Origin: Apophysomyces variabilis
Taxonomy: Eukaryota > Mucoromycota > Mucoromycetes > Mucorales > Mucoraceae
Assembly: GCA_002749535.1 (NCBI GenBank)
Contig: MZZL01000376.1
Location: forward strand, 668,822 to 732,821
Direction: 5' to 3'
DNA: 64,000 nt
Below the pieces are notes generated by a model. It was given only the letters and a program-made list of their open reading frames with translations. It was not told the DNA's origin and made no database searches. Shown piece after piece: positions 22,560 through 34,156 of this stretch; positions within the stretch are counted from its first letter, which is position 1, and each line of letters begins with the position of its first letter. The translations under genes were made by a program, and so were the position numbers.

Positions 22560-23238
22560 ACAACGAAGTTTAAATGAAGAAAAATTATGATTAAAGGTGA
22601 GTCAATTGAAAATATGGATTAACGTTGGTGAACTTGGACATCAGACGTTCCGCTTAGTTTGCAAAATTTTGTGACAATAACGGCTCGTAAGTAAACCATA
22701 GCTTGTATCAACTTTTATGGAATATAACAAAGATTGTATTTACTGGTGTGGCTCTGTTCCAATGATGCCTGCGTGCAAGGATTCTTGAACTGGCCAATAA
22801 CTCTATAGCCGACACAATCATCGGCCGGACTTCCCGAGGCGTTGCTGACTGTTTGCATTGTTTGGTCCTAAAGGATACCCGAGAAAATGACAACTGTAGA
22901 AACAAATCTTCTAAAGCAACAAAGTATGACCTAAAAGTCTGTACCACCTAAATTCTGCTGGAACTTACCGAAATTCGGTAGGGGATGACATGCACTTAAG
23001 GATGAAGTACAGGAATACTTAGCTTTTCTACAAACCGATGTTACCAAGTCTGGATGAACTATAGTTTCGACATTGGCATGCTTATTTCATAGTGCATTAA
23101 AATACATTTGCATCTTGCAAACTTTCTCGGATGTTAATAGCTACCATTTCGCAGGTTCCTCGGCAGAACGCTGCACTGCTGCTAGCCAACGTATCGGCTT
23201 ATAAGGATAAGTTTAGGTCAAACATTTTTCACATGAAC
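22560..23238. other. Spacer, no gene seen
   Basis: No supportable gene between the P450 3' end and the next F-box promoter. Confidence 0.5.
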
Positions 23239-23400
23239 GTTCCTTTACTACCCCATGAACAATACCAGACGGAGCGTGCGAACAACGGCCGTAGCACATG
23301 GTGCTATGGCCAATATTGGCAGACTTATTTTGTGGAACCTATCACAAACGGCAATGCTGAGCCCATGGTGTGGTTAATTTGGGTTTCAAGTTTATATAAA
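23239..23400 (+). promoter_or_regulatory. Shared F-box-family promoter module with TATA box
   Basis: TTCCTTTACTACCCCATGAA, GGAGCGTGCGAACAACGG, TTTTGTGGAACCTATCACAA and GAGCCCATGG match the promoter of the 16245 gene, and the middle part matches that of 11410. TATATAAA lies at 23393-23400. Confidence 0.6.
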
Positions 23401-23422
23401 CTAGCCAATCCAAGGGAAAGGT

Positions 23423-26300
23423 TTGATGATGATGGATGGTTTATCTCTTGAGGATAACTTCCGTTGGTTATCGCTAAGTGTAGCTAATAGCAAGCTACCC
23501 AATGAAATCCTCGCTAACATCGCTCGTCGATTGCCAGCAAAGACATTGGTCATTGCTGTTGTTGTGTGTCGTGCATGGAATATTGCGATGACATCCGAAT
23601 TGTATCGTTCGATTACAACATATTCAAAACAACAGTTTGAAATGCTCATCCTCACCCTTATCGAGACTAATCCAGACAAACGACTTGCTCAGTACGTGCG
23701 CGAGCTAACAATGGCGGATGAAGGTTACAACTGCAGAATGGAAGATTTGTTGGAGGCATTTCCGGACAGCATTAAACGTCTGGATTGGTGTACTCTTTTC
23801 CCAAAAGATGCATACCACGTGAGGATACGAATCAATTATTGTTTCCTGACGTTGAACGACACTCCAATGGACTTTCTTCAAGGCCGACTCAGCAAACTGA
23901 TTTTACAAACCGACGATTCACAGACTGCGTGGATCGATGCTGTCTCGGAAATTGGGTCTATAGAAGAACTGAGTATTGAACTGAGTGTTAAACGTTTTGC
24001 TGGACACAATTCTCCTGGACTCACTCTGTCACTTTTTCAGCTGGAACAGCTCCATAATCGCCTTTCAAAACTACATCACTTTTGTTTATTGCATGTTACA
24101 TTTGTTGGAAAATTGCCGGAGCACATACAACCTTGTGACACCGTTAGCGATCTAAAGGTCCAAGTAAAAACCGGCAAAGGTTGGGGACAATATTTTGCTC
24201 GAAAGTACACACGTCTCTGCAGATTAGAACTACGTGACGAAACGTTTATTGACCTCGATCACGATTACGATATGATCGCGGAGACTATACCATTTGTGGA
24301 ATCATACCAAAATCTTGAAAAGTGTCGTATCAATAACCTTTCCTATGAAGAACTGGAGATGCTGGCATCTATAGGAGCAAAACTAACACATATGTCGTAT
24401 GAGCAGAACTATTGGTTTTCAAGACCGTTTCTAAGTTTTCATCCAACGATCACTACTGTAACGATTCGGTACACTTCAGACTGTCATACTGTGGAAGAGG
24501 TCATGGAAGGTCTAAAAGCTTGTCCATTGCTGCAGGACTTAGAATGGCTCTGTAACCCGGATGAGCTGTGCGTTGATTGGATACTAGAAGAGTTACGCAA
24601 TATGCAACGTCTGCGCGTTAAAGCCCGCCACATTCGCTTAAAGGGAAACCACAACTTAGCTATCCATCACCAACTGATAGTTTTGCATCTAACAGGCGAC
24701 CGTATAGAGAANNNNNNNNNNNNNNNNNNNNNNNNNNNNNNNNNNNNNNNNNNNNNNNNNNNNNNNNNNNNNNNNNNNNNNNNNNNNNNNNNNNNNNNNN
24801 NNNNNNNNNCGACTTGCTCAGTACGTGCGCGAGCTAACAATGGCGGATGAAGGTTACAACTGCAGAATGGAAGATTTGTTGGAGGCATTTCCGGACAGCA
24901 TTAAACGTCTGGATTGGTGTACTCTTTTCCCAAAAGATGCATACCACGTGAGGATACGAATCAATTATTGTTTCCTGACGTTGAACGACACTCCAATGGA
25001 CTTTCTTCAAGGCCGACTCAGCAAACTGATTTTACAAACCGACGATTCACAGACTGCGTGGATCGATGCTGTCTCGGAAATTGGGTCTATAGAAGAACTG
25101 AGTATTGAACTGAGTGTTAAACGTTTTGCTGGACACAATTCTCCTGGACTCACTCTGTCACTTTTTCAGCTGGAACAGCTCCATAATCGCCTTTCAAAAC
25201 TACATCACTTTTGTTTATTGCATGTTACATTTGTTGGAAAATTGCCGGAGCACATACAACCTTGTGACACCGTTAGCGATCTAAAGGTCCAAGTAAAAAC
25301 CGGCAAAGGTTGGGGACAATATTTTGCTCGAAAGTACACACGTCTCTGCAGATTAGAACTACGTGACGAAACGTTTATTGACCTCGATCACGATTACGAT
25401 ATGATCGCGGAGACTATACCATTTGTGGAATCATACCAAAATCTTGAAAAGTGTCGTATCAATAACCTTTCCTATGAAGAACTGGAGATGCTGGCATCTA
25501 TAGGAGCAAAACTAACACATATGTCGTATGAGCAGAACTATTGGTTTTCAAGACCGTTTCTAAGTTTTCATCCAACGATCACTACTGTAACGATTCGGTA
25601 CACTTCAGACTGTCATACTGTGGAAGAGGTCATGGAAGGTCTAAAAGCTTGTCCATTGCTGCAGGACTTAGAATGGCTCTGTAACCCGGATGAGCTGTGC
25701 GTTGATTGGATACTAGAAGAGTTACGCAATATGCAACGTCTGCGCGTTAAAGCCCGCCACATTCGCTTAAAGGGAAACCACAACTTAGCTATCCATCACC
25801 AACTGATAGTTTTGCATCTAACAGGCGACCGTATAGAGAACGATGTGTATCTGTATTTGTCGCAGTATACTCCTAGAATCCGTCAGCTTGTTTGTGATTA
25901 CGGAGAGCATATTGATCACCAAGTTACCATCTATTACCCTAACCTGAGTTTAAGAATTTTGAGCGTATTTAGTCGACATGACTGCATATTTAAAGTCACG
26001 CAAATGAATGAAGAGGAGCGCAGAGAAGAGTATAAGAACAGATATTGTGATGAACGAAGCAAAGAACATAAAATACCAGGTTGTGCAGAATGGTGGCACA
26101 TCCCATACTGTCGTTACCTTGCAATAAGCGCCACCGAAGCGAGAAAGATCATCGACAAGCTTTGTGCGTTTGACAGCAATCCATCCGAAGCAAATAGCCG
26201 AGCACTTAAGGAAGTTTTGACTGTTCCAATCATATCCATTGTATGTCAATATCTGGTAGCGTTCGATCTAAACAATGTGACAATCTCACCTGGGAAATGA
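23423..26300 (+). CDS. F-box/LRR protein, one gene interrupted by a false gap
   Basis: The frame runs from ATG 23423 to the N run at 24712. After the gap, sequence restarts with an exact copy of 23681-24711 and then continues to the stop at 26300. The offset between copies (1129 bp) is in frame after removing the duplicate, giving one gene of about 582 residues, close to the 568 and 577 of its paralogues. Features are the same: F-box SKLPNEILANIARRLPAKTL, LRR-like repeats and a TQMNEEERREEYKNRY tail. The 5' 390 bases are almost identical to the 11410 gene. It has the shared promoter module. Presumed SCF adaptor, target unknown. Confidence 0.85.
23681..24711 (+). repeat. First copy of 1031-bp duplicated contig end
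   Basis: Identical, as far as I can read, to 24810-25840. It lies directly left of the N run. Confidence 0.9.
24712..24809. other. Assembly gap (98 N)
   Basis: Run of N between two identical 1031-bp segments. The gap should have negative size, that is, the contigs overlap. Confidence 0.95.
24810..25840 (+). repeat. Second copy of 1031-bp duplicated contig end
   Basis: Exact copy of 23681-24711 starting at the first base after the gap. Beyond 25840 the gene continues with unique sequence. Confidence 0.9.
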
Positions 26301-26862
26301 GTACTGCTCGAAAGTATAACACTCTATTACTTGGATTACGGGCGCATTGATGCAAGGTAAACGGCTTTTGGACTTGACACAAATCTTTTTCGGAAAGTGG
26401 ATGACGTACATTAGCTGACAAAACAGCGAAGAGAACAGCAAAGTAACGAGGTCACAGTCATATTATCTTTGCGAAGATACGCATCCGTGTATACACAGCT
26501 CCTCTTTTCCTACCGCGTGCGCATCCGAACAATAGTTTAACCATAAAAGCTTTCAAGCAATTGGCCTGAAAATAGATATCCCATTTAGGTCAATTCACTT
26601 GAAAACAAAATCAAAGTGACACATGTTACCTTTTCTTTGTTCACCCGAATGCAATAGAGCGGAACGCTAGATTGAGTGCACGAAGTCTTCTATTTGCTTT
26701 TATTAAAGGATTTTGTTTCGTCTATAGTTGAAGAAAAGTAAAGAGATGATAATAGAAAGCAAAGTCTAAGTATTACATTAGGTTTTACGGAAGAAAAGAG
26801 AGAAAAGAGGGTGAGAGGGAGGAAGGGAGGAGATCAATACAGGCAAATATAGGAGGAACCGG
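26301..26862. other. Spacer between convergent genes
   Basis: Contains the 3' UTRs of the F-box gene and MCP2. A purine-rich tract (about 26790-26835) lies close to the MCP2 stop. No gene seen. Confidence 0.6.
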
Positions 26863-28777
26863 TTATGCAGCCATCAGCTTGTGAATCTTGAGACGGTCTT
26901 GCCAAACCTTCATAAACTCATAAAGCCACAAGAAAAACTCCAAGCAATGATATTCCCACCAGGCTTGGGTTAACTTCTTGAATATATTCCAGTTCAAACC
27001 GAAAGTGCGAATACGGTCGAATAAGATTTGCTTGGTATCATACCATACGGCCTTGGCACAAAAATTGCCCATGATCACGTAGGTCATACGCTGATCGGAT
27101 ACATCTAGGATCTCATCCACTGCTCGCAAAAGGTCGTTTGTCTTGAGCAACAAAAGCACGGGTCTCGGCATCCGAGCTAAAATATCCGCCACCTCCACCA
27201 AAAAGTTCAATGCCCCACTCGACATACGCTCCATCTCCTCCATGGAACGTGCTGAGGACAGATCAACCGAATGTATAGTGTTCCAGTCCCGTCCCGTCAG
27301 CATACAGGCAAACAAACGGTAGCCATCTGTACCACCCACTCGCTGCGAGTATTCCTTAATGCCTGGTTCATCGCCCTTGATCAGTGAAGTCCACAAATGG
27401 GCATAATCCTTCCGGAGATCATCGGATAAAGTACGATAAAGACCATGATCTAACAAGACCAAGTCAAAGTTGTACCTTGAACGCTTAGGATCTTTAGCTG
27501 GCCGAATGATAACATTGCCAGGGTCTAACCAGCATCAACAAAGAACGATCAACATAACTTATTAACATAACCACGATATAGGCTTACGTGGATCACAATG
27601 CACAAATCTAAATAAATAAGAAGTACCGAGTTTAAGCCCGACGTTTTGATAACCAAAAGTTTTTCTTACCCATCCAAAAAAATCATTTTTGAAAATACTC
27701 TTGTCATTTCCGCAGAAACTTGTTTAGGGTCAATCTTGTGCCGTTTCATGTAGTCGATATTGTCGATACGGGCACCTTCGATGACTAGAAATAAGAGTTA
27801 ACTAATCAGCCTTGGCTTTTCCTTTGTTATTTTCGTTGTTGTTTCTATCCATATATATCGAGATCCTGCTTACATTCCATACACATAATTCGTCTTTTGG
27901 CCCATAGAACGTTCGGAATGGTCAATGTTGTTCGCCCAGCAGCACGGTCTTCTGCAAAATTAGCCTCCACTTGGCGAGCGTTGCTAGCTTCGTGTCTGAA
28001 ATCCAGTTCCTTTGGCAACGACTCACGCATTTCTTCCGCTAGCCATTCAAATCCAAAGTCAGGAAACACCCTTTTGATCACGCCAAAAATAAACGATACG
28101 GTATCAAGGTCAATCCGACAGAATTCGTCCAAGGTAGGGTGCTGCAATTTGACAGCAACACATTCGTGCGTATCCCGCAAACGAGCTTGGTGAACTTGAG
28201 CGAGGGAAGCTACACCAATCGGTTCCCAGTCGAACTCGTCAAACACGTCCTCCAAGGGGCATCCGTAGTCAGTAAGGAAGAGCTGTTCAATATCGGCTTT
28301 ACTGGAAGGATCGCAGCGATCCTGCAAAACGGACATGGTCGATGTCCATTCGACTGGAAGCACGTACACTAAAGCAGAGACATGCTGACCGAGTTTGACG
28401 TAAATACCACCAAGCTTCTGCAATCCCGCAAGCACATGTTCTGCGCTTCGTTTATGGCAAGCGCGTTTGGCCGCTTCTCGCTCTTTCGGATCGTCGTATT
28501 TCTGTGAGAGCGTTTGTTTGTAGTTCCAGGCCACTTTCGCACCGACAGCACCTGCTGTTCCACAGCGTTCTAATGCAGATATCACATGGCGAAAGCGATC
28601 GTTGGTATGATACATGATCGAGCCACCGGTGGCCATGACGACCGTGCCGACCACCAGCTTCCGGAAAAACGACGATTTTCTCGGTTTTGCACTAGCTGTG
28701 TAATGTCGCAACGGCCCAAGTTTGCTGCTTGGTGTGAACAACCCGGAGCGACGCAGTAGCTGTCTGCCCTGGATCAT
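26863..28777 (-). CDS. MCP2: Mitochondrial ABC1/ADCK1-family atypical kinase-like protein
   Basis: Exons 28777-27874, 27784-27670, 27607-27588, 27524-26863; 566 residues. An Arg-rich N-terminus followed by a hydrophobic segment (about residues 40-56) suggests a mitochondrial presequence and an inner-membrane anchor. ABC1 (UbiB) features are the KxGQ motif (KLGQ, 128-131), the ADCK1-type loop PIGVASLAQVHQA (186-198), the VAVK lysine (207-210), then MEFIEGARI, HCDPHPGN and LLDHGLY (metal-binding and catalytic-like region). Yeast Mcp2/Cqd2 belongs to this family and affects mitochondrial lipid and coenzyme Q distribution (family knowledge). Exon 3 is only 20 bp and encodes part of the conserved HCDPHPGN motif, so it must be spliced in. 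It stands on the minus strand just downstream of the methyltransferase gene. Confidence 0.88.
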
Positions 28778-28904
28778 CGGAGAGGGTATGGAACAAAGAA
28801 AGGCAGTAGAAAGGATAAAAGAAATATTATAAAATTGCTCTCAAGGACCCTATTGGACCAGGGAGGAAGGGTGAAAAAGCGCCCCGGATAAATTGATTTA
28901 CATT

Positions 28905-30071
28905 TTAAGCTTTTTGGATCCAATAGATCTCGCATATTAACTCGGGAGCTTGCACTTGTACACAAGACCATTGACGTTGCTCTACCTTCCTAAAGAATTC
29001 ACGCTCGTCCGGATGCCTCTCCTTGTAGGCTAATAAGACTCTGGTTTCCTTGCCCATTAACCAATCCAAGGTCGTCAGTAAGTCGTCATGTGAAGACTGG
29101 TTATATAGTACATCCGTGAGCAGCACCAAATCGACCGATGGTAACCATGGGGCGCCTGGACCCCATTCCAATGTTTTGACGTGAATACAAGGATCGTTCT
29201 GTAATTGAGCATTCTGTTCCATGATTTCCATGGCATCCGGCAGGTCTGTCAGATACAATTGCTTTGGATGTAGAAGATGGGCACAGTAAATGCCTGCAAG
29301 GCCTGTTCCGCTACCTACAGAAAAGGATCCGCATTCGAAATTAGAAACACATTATCTTTGATACCTCACCTAATTCGACCACCGTGTCGTAGCGGAAATT
29401 CTTAGCTGCAAACGAGAGATAATGGCACAAACCCAATCCACAATCCCTGATGGCATATTCAAGTATGAATTTCTTTACTGTCTTCTCATTTGATCTTACC
29501 ATACGTGTCTTGCAATGCTATTAGCTGCATCTTCTCTTAAACGCATCGATTTCGTTTTCGAGACAGTCAAAATGCGTTCTGCTTGTTGACCGCTCTTTGG
29601 CTCCTTTTCAGACGACTTCTTTTTGGTTATTCGAATAGGGACCGACCAAGCTGGGATAATCCAATCCCCCTTATGTGGACCGAACGCATTATTATGCATA
29701 TCTCGTTTTCGACCGTGGAGCCATACAGGGTGCGTTTCTGCTCCATTCAAGGAGGCAAACTCGAAAACGCACTGGACCGTAGGTTGAGCAGAATGGATGG
29801 CTAATCTACTGCGCATTACACCTCCAGAACAAGTAGGGTCATATTGCAGCAAAATGTTTCTGGCCATGCAAGGAATGCTTTTCTGGGATCGTCCACAATC
29901 ATCACTTAGAAAGGTTAACGTCGCGTTTGGATCGGTGATGCGGAACATGATTGGCACTTCCACTGGGTACTTGGCATCGCCTAGATCGGTTTCGATGGTC
30001 CATACTACAGTGAAAAGTTGGCCGGAAGCTACTTCTTCTGGAAACGGTTTCAGAAACTTCACGTAATGCAT
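28905..30071 (-). CDS. METTL21-type (methyltransferase 16 family) protein methyltransferase
   Basis: Exons 30071-29500, 29446-29370, 29314-28905; 352 residues. The C-terminal half is a class I SAM-dependent methyltransferase: VWDCGLGLCHYLS, motif I VVELGSGTGLAG, YLTDLPDAME and the post-motif LLTDVLYNQ, as in lysine methyltransferases of the METTL21/EFM/Rrg1 group. The N-terminal 180 residues (MHYVKFLKPF onward) form a beta-rich extension also found in fungal relatives. Start chosen at the first ATG of the frame (30071); an upstream in-frame GTG also exists. Substrate protein unknown. Only 127 bp separate its stop from the MCP2 start codon. Confidence 0.82.
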
Positions 30072-30551
30072 GATGCTCTGGTAAACCACACTGTTGGCGT
30101 TTTTTTGAGGATGCTTTGAGCAGCAGTCCTCGGCTTAGGTGGCTGTCTCCCACAAATCCGAGCAAGATTACACCTTTGTAGAGCGCTTTGTTCTCTTCCT
30201 TTATCCTTGTTAAAAGCAATAGCTGGAATGACATGCTGGAGATTGATGCGTTGCCCAACTATGATATGCAAGAACAATAACAGAATCCAATATATATTCC
30301 TGGTTAGTGGTTAGTGGTTAGTGTCGGCGTGTTTCAGCAGAAATGGTTCTAGTCGGTGAAATTATGGTACATACTATTCCATTTTCCATGTACCAAACAC
30401 AGATACATTCTGATATCATAGCAAACGCGAAGCAACGGAACAAAGCTTAAATAGGTGTTGATGCGGAATTGCAGATAATTATATGACATGGAAAAACAAA
30501 AACGAACAATAACTATTTTTATATACAATTGGTCTTCTACGCCAGCGCGAA
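30072..30551. other. Spacer between METTL21-like start and NMA111 stop
   Basis: Holds the methyltransferase promoter or 5' UTR and the NMA111 3' UTR. Short ORFs overlapping its left part (30059-30277) are not convincing as exons. Confidence 0.5.
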
Positions 30552-33500
30552 CTAAGCAGGTCGACGCACCCATCCAGAAATCGATTCCTCGTCATGAACC
30601 AATTGCCAGCTATCCCAATAATGCAGATCCAACTTAACAACCTTTACACACGTCTCTTCCTTGTAAGACATTGTCTTGAGTCGAATATAACCATCATCAT
30701 TGGTGTCGTCTTCTTCGTCCTTATCATCATCCTGCACCGTATCCTCCGCTTTCGAATCTTTTGGAGCAACGTCATCCGATGCCTTTTGCGGTGAAGGAAT
30801 GCACAACGATCGACGGCGACACTGTTGCGCTTCATGTGCGTGGACGACCTTGAGGAAACTATCCACATCAGTTACTGGCGTTCCTTGAACCTCAGTTATC
30901 CAACACCGTGCTCCAAGAACTTTGTATGCCGGTGAACCGTAAAGAGTGCATGAAATGTAGACGCCAGATGGGACATTCTTGACTTTCTCCAGAACGGATT
31001 TATAGGCAGGTTGAAGTAATGCACCCTGCCAACAGACGATACGATTTGTCTCATTTGCACTGAACTCATTCAACGGGACATCCACCGTGAGCTCCTCGCC
31101 GTTTCTTATGATAACCTATTGTATAGAACAATCATTAAAACGAACTGGGTCTTTGCGACTCCCTTTTGTTTTACGACTTACCATTTCTACATGCGTCTGG
31201 TCACCCATGTGCACAGGGATCATGTCTGCCATGCGGGTGGCTATGTTCCCATTTACTGTTAGGATAATATCGCCAACCTTCAAGGCTTTTGCACATGGAC
31301 TACGTTTGTCAAGGATGTGCAGGACATAAAGCAAAACATGACGAGTTCTTCCACTCTTTTCGATACGGTGGACCCAATCATTGGTTAAACCTTGTGTTCG
31401 AGCAGTTGCAATCGTCATGGTCCACAATTCAACGTCCAATCCACGGAAAACAAGATTTTCGCCCTTAACGACCTTGTCCAGAGTGGGACGGATAAGGGAG
31501 GAAGATAAACCACATCTGAACGTGGAATCTTTGCCATCGTCGTTTTGCGATACATCATCCAACCAGAATGCCTGGACCTTACCCTCGCTATCTATAAGAA
31601 CGCCCTGACAATCCGGTGCGTCGTCGATATTGATCATCTCCATATTCATCGAGCGCCATCGCGGTGGAGAGCACCCACGAGTGTAAATATCAGATATCGA
31701 GCTGACCGAGCTCTTCTTCAATACAGCCGAATGGTCATCCCTAACCCCGACGAAATAGGTTTCATCCCCTTGATTCAATTCCACATCGCTGAATCGGATT
31801 GCCCGAACGGGAGTTTCACCAATCAAGACCGGATCATAGGTGATGAAGCCATAGTTATAGAATGGATGGAGTAATAAGAGCTTTCCAGAGATAGTGATGC
31901 TATCAGCAAACGTGATATAAATGTCCCCAAGCGAAATTGGAACAGTATCACGATCGCACATGATAAGTGGAGGACTAGTGGAAAGGATAAATCCAGTTCC
32001 AACGAATCTGCTTGAACGGAGACCATCTATATAGTGTGGCGGATAAAATTTGATTTTCACGAAAGAAGGCATGAGCTTCTCAGCCAATGCCATGGATGGG
32101 TCTAACCGGGGAAAGGCCGCCGTTACTGGTCCTTGAAGAAGTCTCTGTGTTGGAGGTGGCGGCATATCCGTAAAATCCCATAGGCCAGTCTGATCTATGA
32201 GTTAGACCAAATAAGTGATACATCGTCCTGCAATTCAAAAGTGACATACCATTTCGAATAGCTAAACGGAATGGATACCAATGTCTGTCTACGTGCATGG
32301 TATAAACATTTTCCTTGTAGGTTCTGTATAGCCGGTAATAACTAGAGATTGCAGTACCTATGCGTCAGAATGCTCTAATATGCATGTAAAATTGTCGTCT
32401 TTACCGGATAGGTACACTTGCTCCATCTGGTAAGGTCTGCATCGCTTTGATAAAGGCATCTAGATCAGGCGTGGGAATATTGTTCACGCTAAGAATGATA
32501 CTCTTCTGCCAAGCATAAGCGCTACCCAGCATATGACCATAGGTAGCGACATAAACGCCTTCAACTGGTTGGGTATATGATCTTGCAAGCTGATAGGATA
32601 GACTGTGAACAACACCACCGCCAATCTCCACAAACCGGTCTGGTGTGATGCTGTGAAGGCATTGAACACGAACAGTAACAGTAATCACTTTGTTTCCGCG
32701 ACTAATCTTCAATGTCACTTCTTGATCTACCGCATCGTCTAGGATAGAAAACAAGGCAATAAAGTGAGGTACCATTTGGCCGTTACATTCAATGATAATG
32801 TCCCCTGGTACAAGTTTTCCATCGGAAGGTCCTTTTGGAAGTAAGGAACGGACGACCAACATACCCGTCTCGTTTGGAAACGTGCGACGGACCTTCTCTT
32901 CAATACTAGCTTTGAGACCCAGTCGTCGAACTTCGTTATATGGAAGATATTCAAATTCTGTCTGAAGTGTGCCACGCGGTACCGGTTTTCCGTCTTGTAT
33001 GAACGCTAACGCACGTTTGACCCTATCCAATGGTAGATAATAGCTGGATGCGGCATTGCTGGATCCACCTGCATTCAGCGCCACGGCATGACCATCAATA
33101 TCCAGAACCGGGCTTCCAGAAGAACCTCCGCTTGTCCCCGAAGCCGCTTGTAGATAAAACGTATTGAAATCGTTATAGTTACCCACGCCATAGTTGGGTG
33201 CCCTAACACATCAATACATATCTCCGTTTCAGTTTTGTATACATTTTTTGGCTATCTTTTTCCTTACGGGCGATCAAGCCGTGCCAAAGTACCCGACAAT
33301 ATACTTAATTTTTCTCCTGCATCGTTCCTAAACAAAGAAATCGTTGCATCATCCGCATCGGTTAGCACACATTTCTCTGTTGTCCAAAAGATTTCCTTAT
33401 TTACCCCACGACCCGAATATCCAAGCCCACCTTAGCCCGTTCTGGACTAAGTTCAATGGCCACTAATTCCATAAATTTTACTTTGGCAGGATCAAACTAT

Positions 33501-34156
33501 AAGAGCGCAAGCGATGGGATGAGATGAAACAGCATAAACTTTTTGTTGTGTACCTTCATAAATCCGAAATCATGAACAGGATCCCTGTAAACCGGTTGAA
33601 GATCCACCTCTTCATAGTTGTTTAAAACGGCTTGTGCCACAATAGGTCCAGGGGAAACGACATGACGATTTGTCAAGATGATGCCTCGCGCAGCATCGAC
33701 AATGAAACCTGTGGCGGTGTAATTACCTTTTGCCAAAGCCCAAAAGGGTTTAATTTAACTTTGCTTTCCCTTGGAAAAGATAAACTTACCCGCATTTTCT
33801 GTATCGAAATGACGTACGGCAGTTGCGCTGATAGAAACGATGGCTTTGATAGCTCTCTCTAAAGTAGGTGCCCAGGATTTAGCCTTTGGAGTGCCTATGG
33901 GATATGGCGTGGGTATATCGGTTGTATGATCCGTGGATAATCGTGGCGGCATCGTGTTCCAGCCAAAGGGGTCGAAAGTCAAGGATTTGGAACGGTTCCG
34001 CAGCGCCCGACTATCAGGAACCGCTTTTCCATGCCGCACAGTTGCTATGCCAGAACTGTCCCGGTCAGGCTGCGATTTTGATTGTGCATTAGAAGTTGTT
34101 GCTACAGACTGTGGTGAAGGCACGGAAGCTTCCAGTGGGTGTTGTATGTCATCCAT
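30552..34156 (-). CDS. NMA111: HtrA-like nuclear serine protease NMA111, copy 1
   Basis: Eight exons: 34156-33790, 33726-33554, 33496-33405, 33327-33268, 33202-32405, 32341-32250, 32194-31182, 31115-30552; 1052 residues (yeast protein about 1000). Trypsin-fold domain with His144 ([11 protein letters not shown]), Asp175 (DPVHDFGF) and the nucleophile stretch [10 protein letters not shown] (253-262). This is followed by several PDZ-like regions and a second, degenerate protease-like half (FVGTGFILSTSPPLI, no His), the double-HtrA layout typical of Nma111. Known family role: pro-apoptotic protease that cleaves the IAP protein Bir1 and acts in heat stress in the nucleus. A basic stretch (RNRSKS) in the N-terminus could aid nuclear import. 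An acidic insert (about residues 950-975) lies in the last PDZ-like part. A tandem paralogue with the same exon structure lies 9 kb away. Confidence 0.92.

Noticed and set aside
24825..26300. Separate F-box gene without an F-box
   Set aside because: Its first 1016 bases are an exact copy of the sequence left of the gap; it is the 3' part of the gene starting at 23423.
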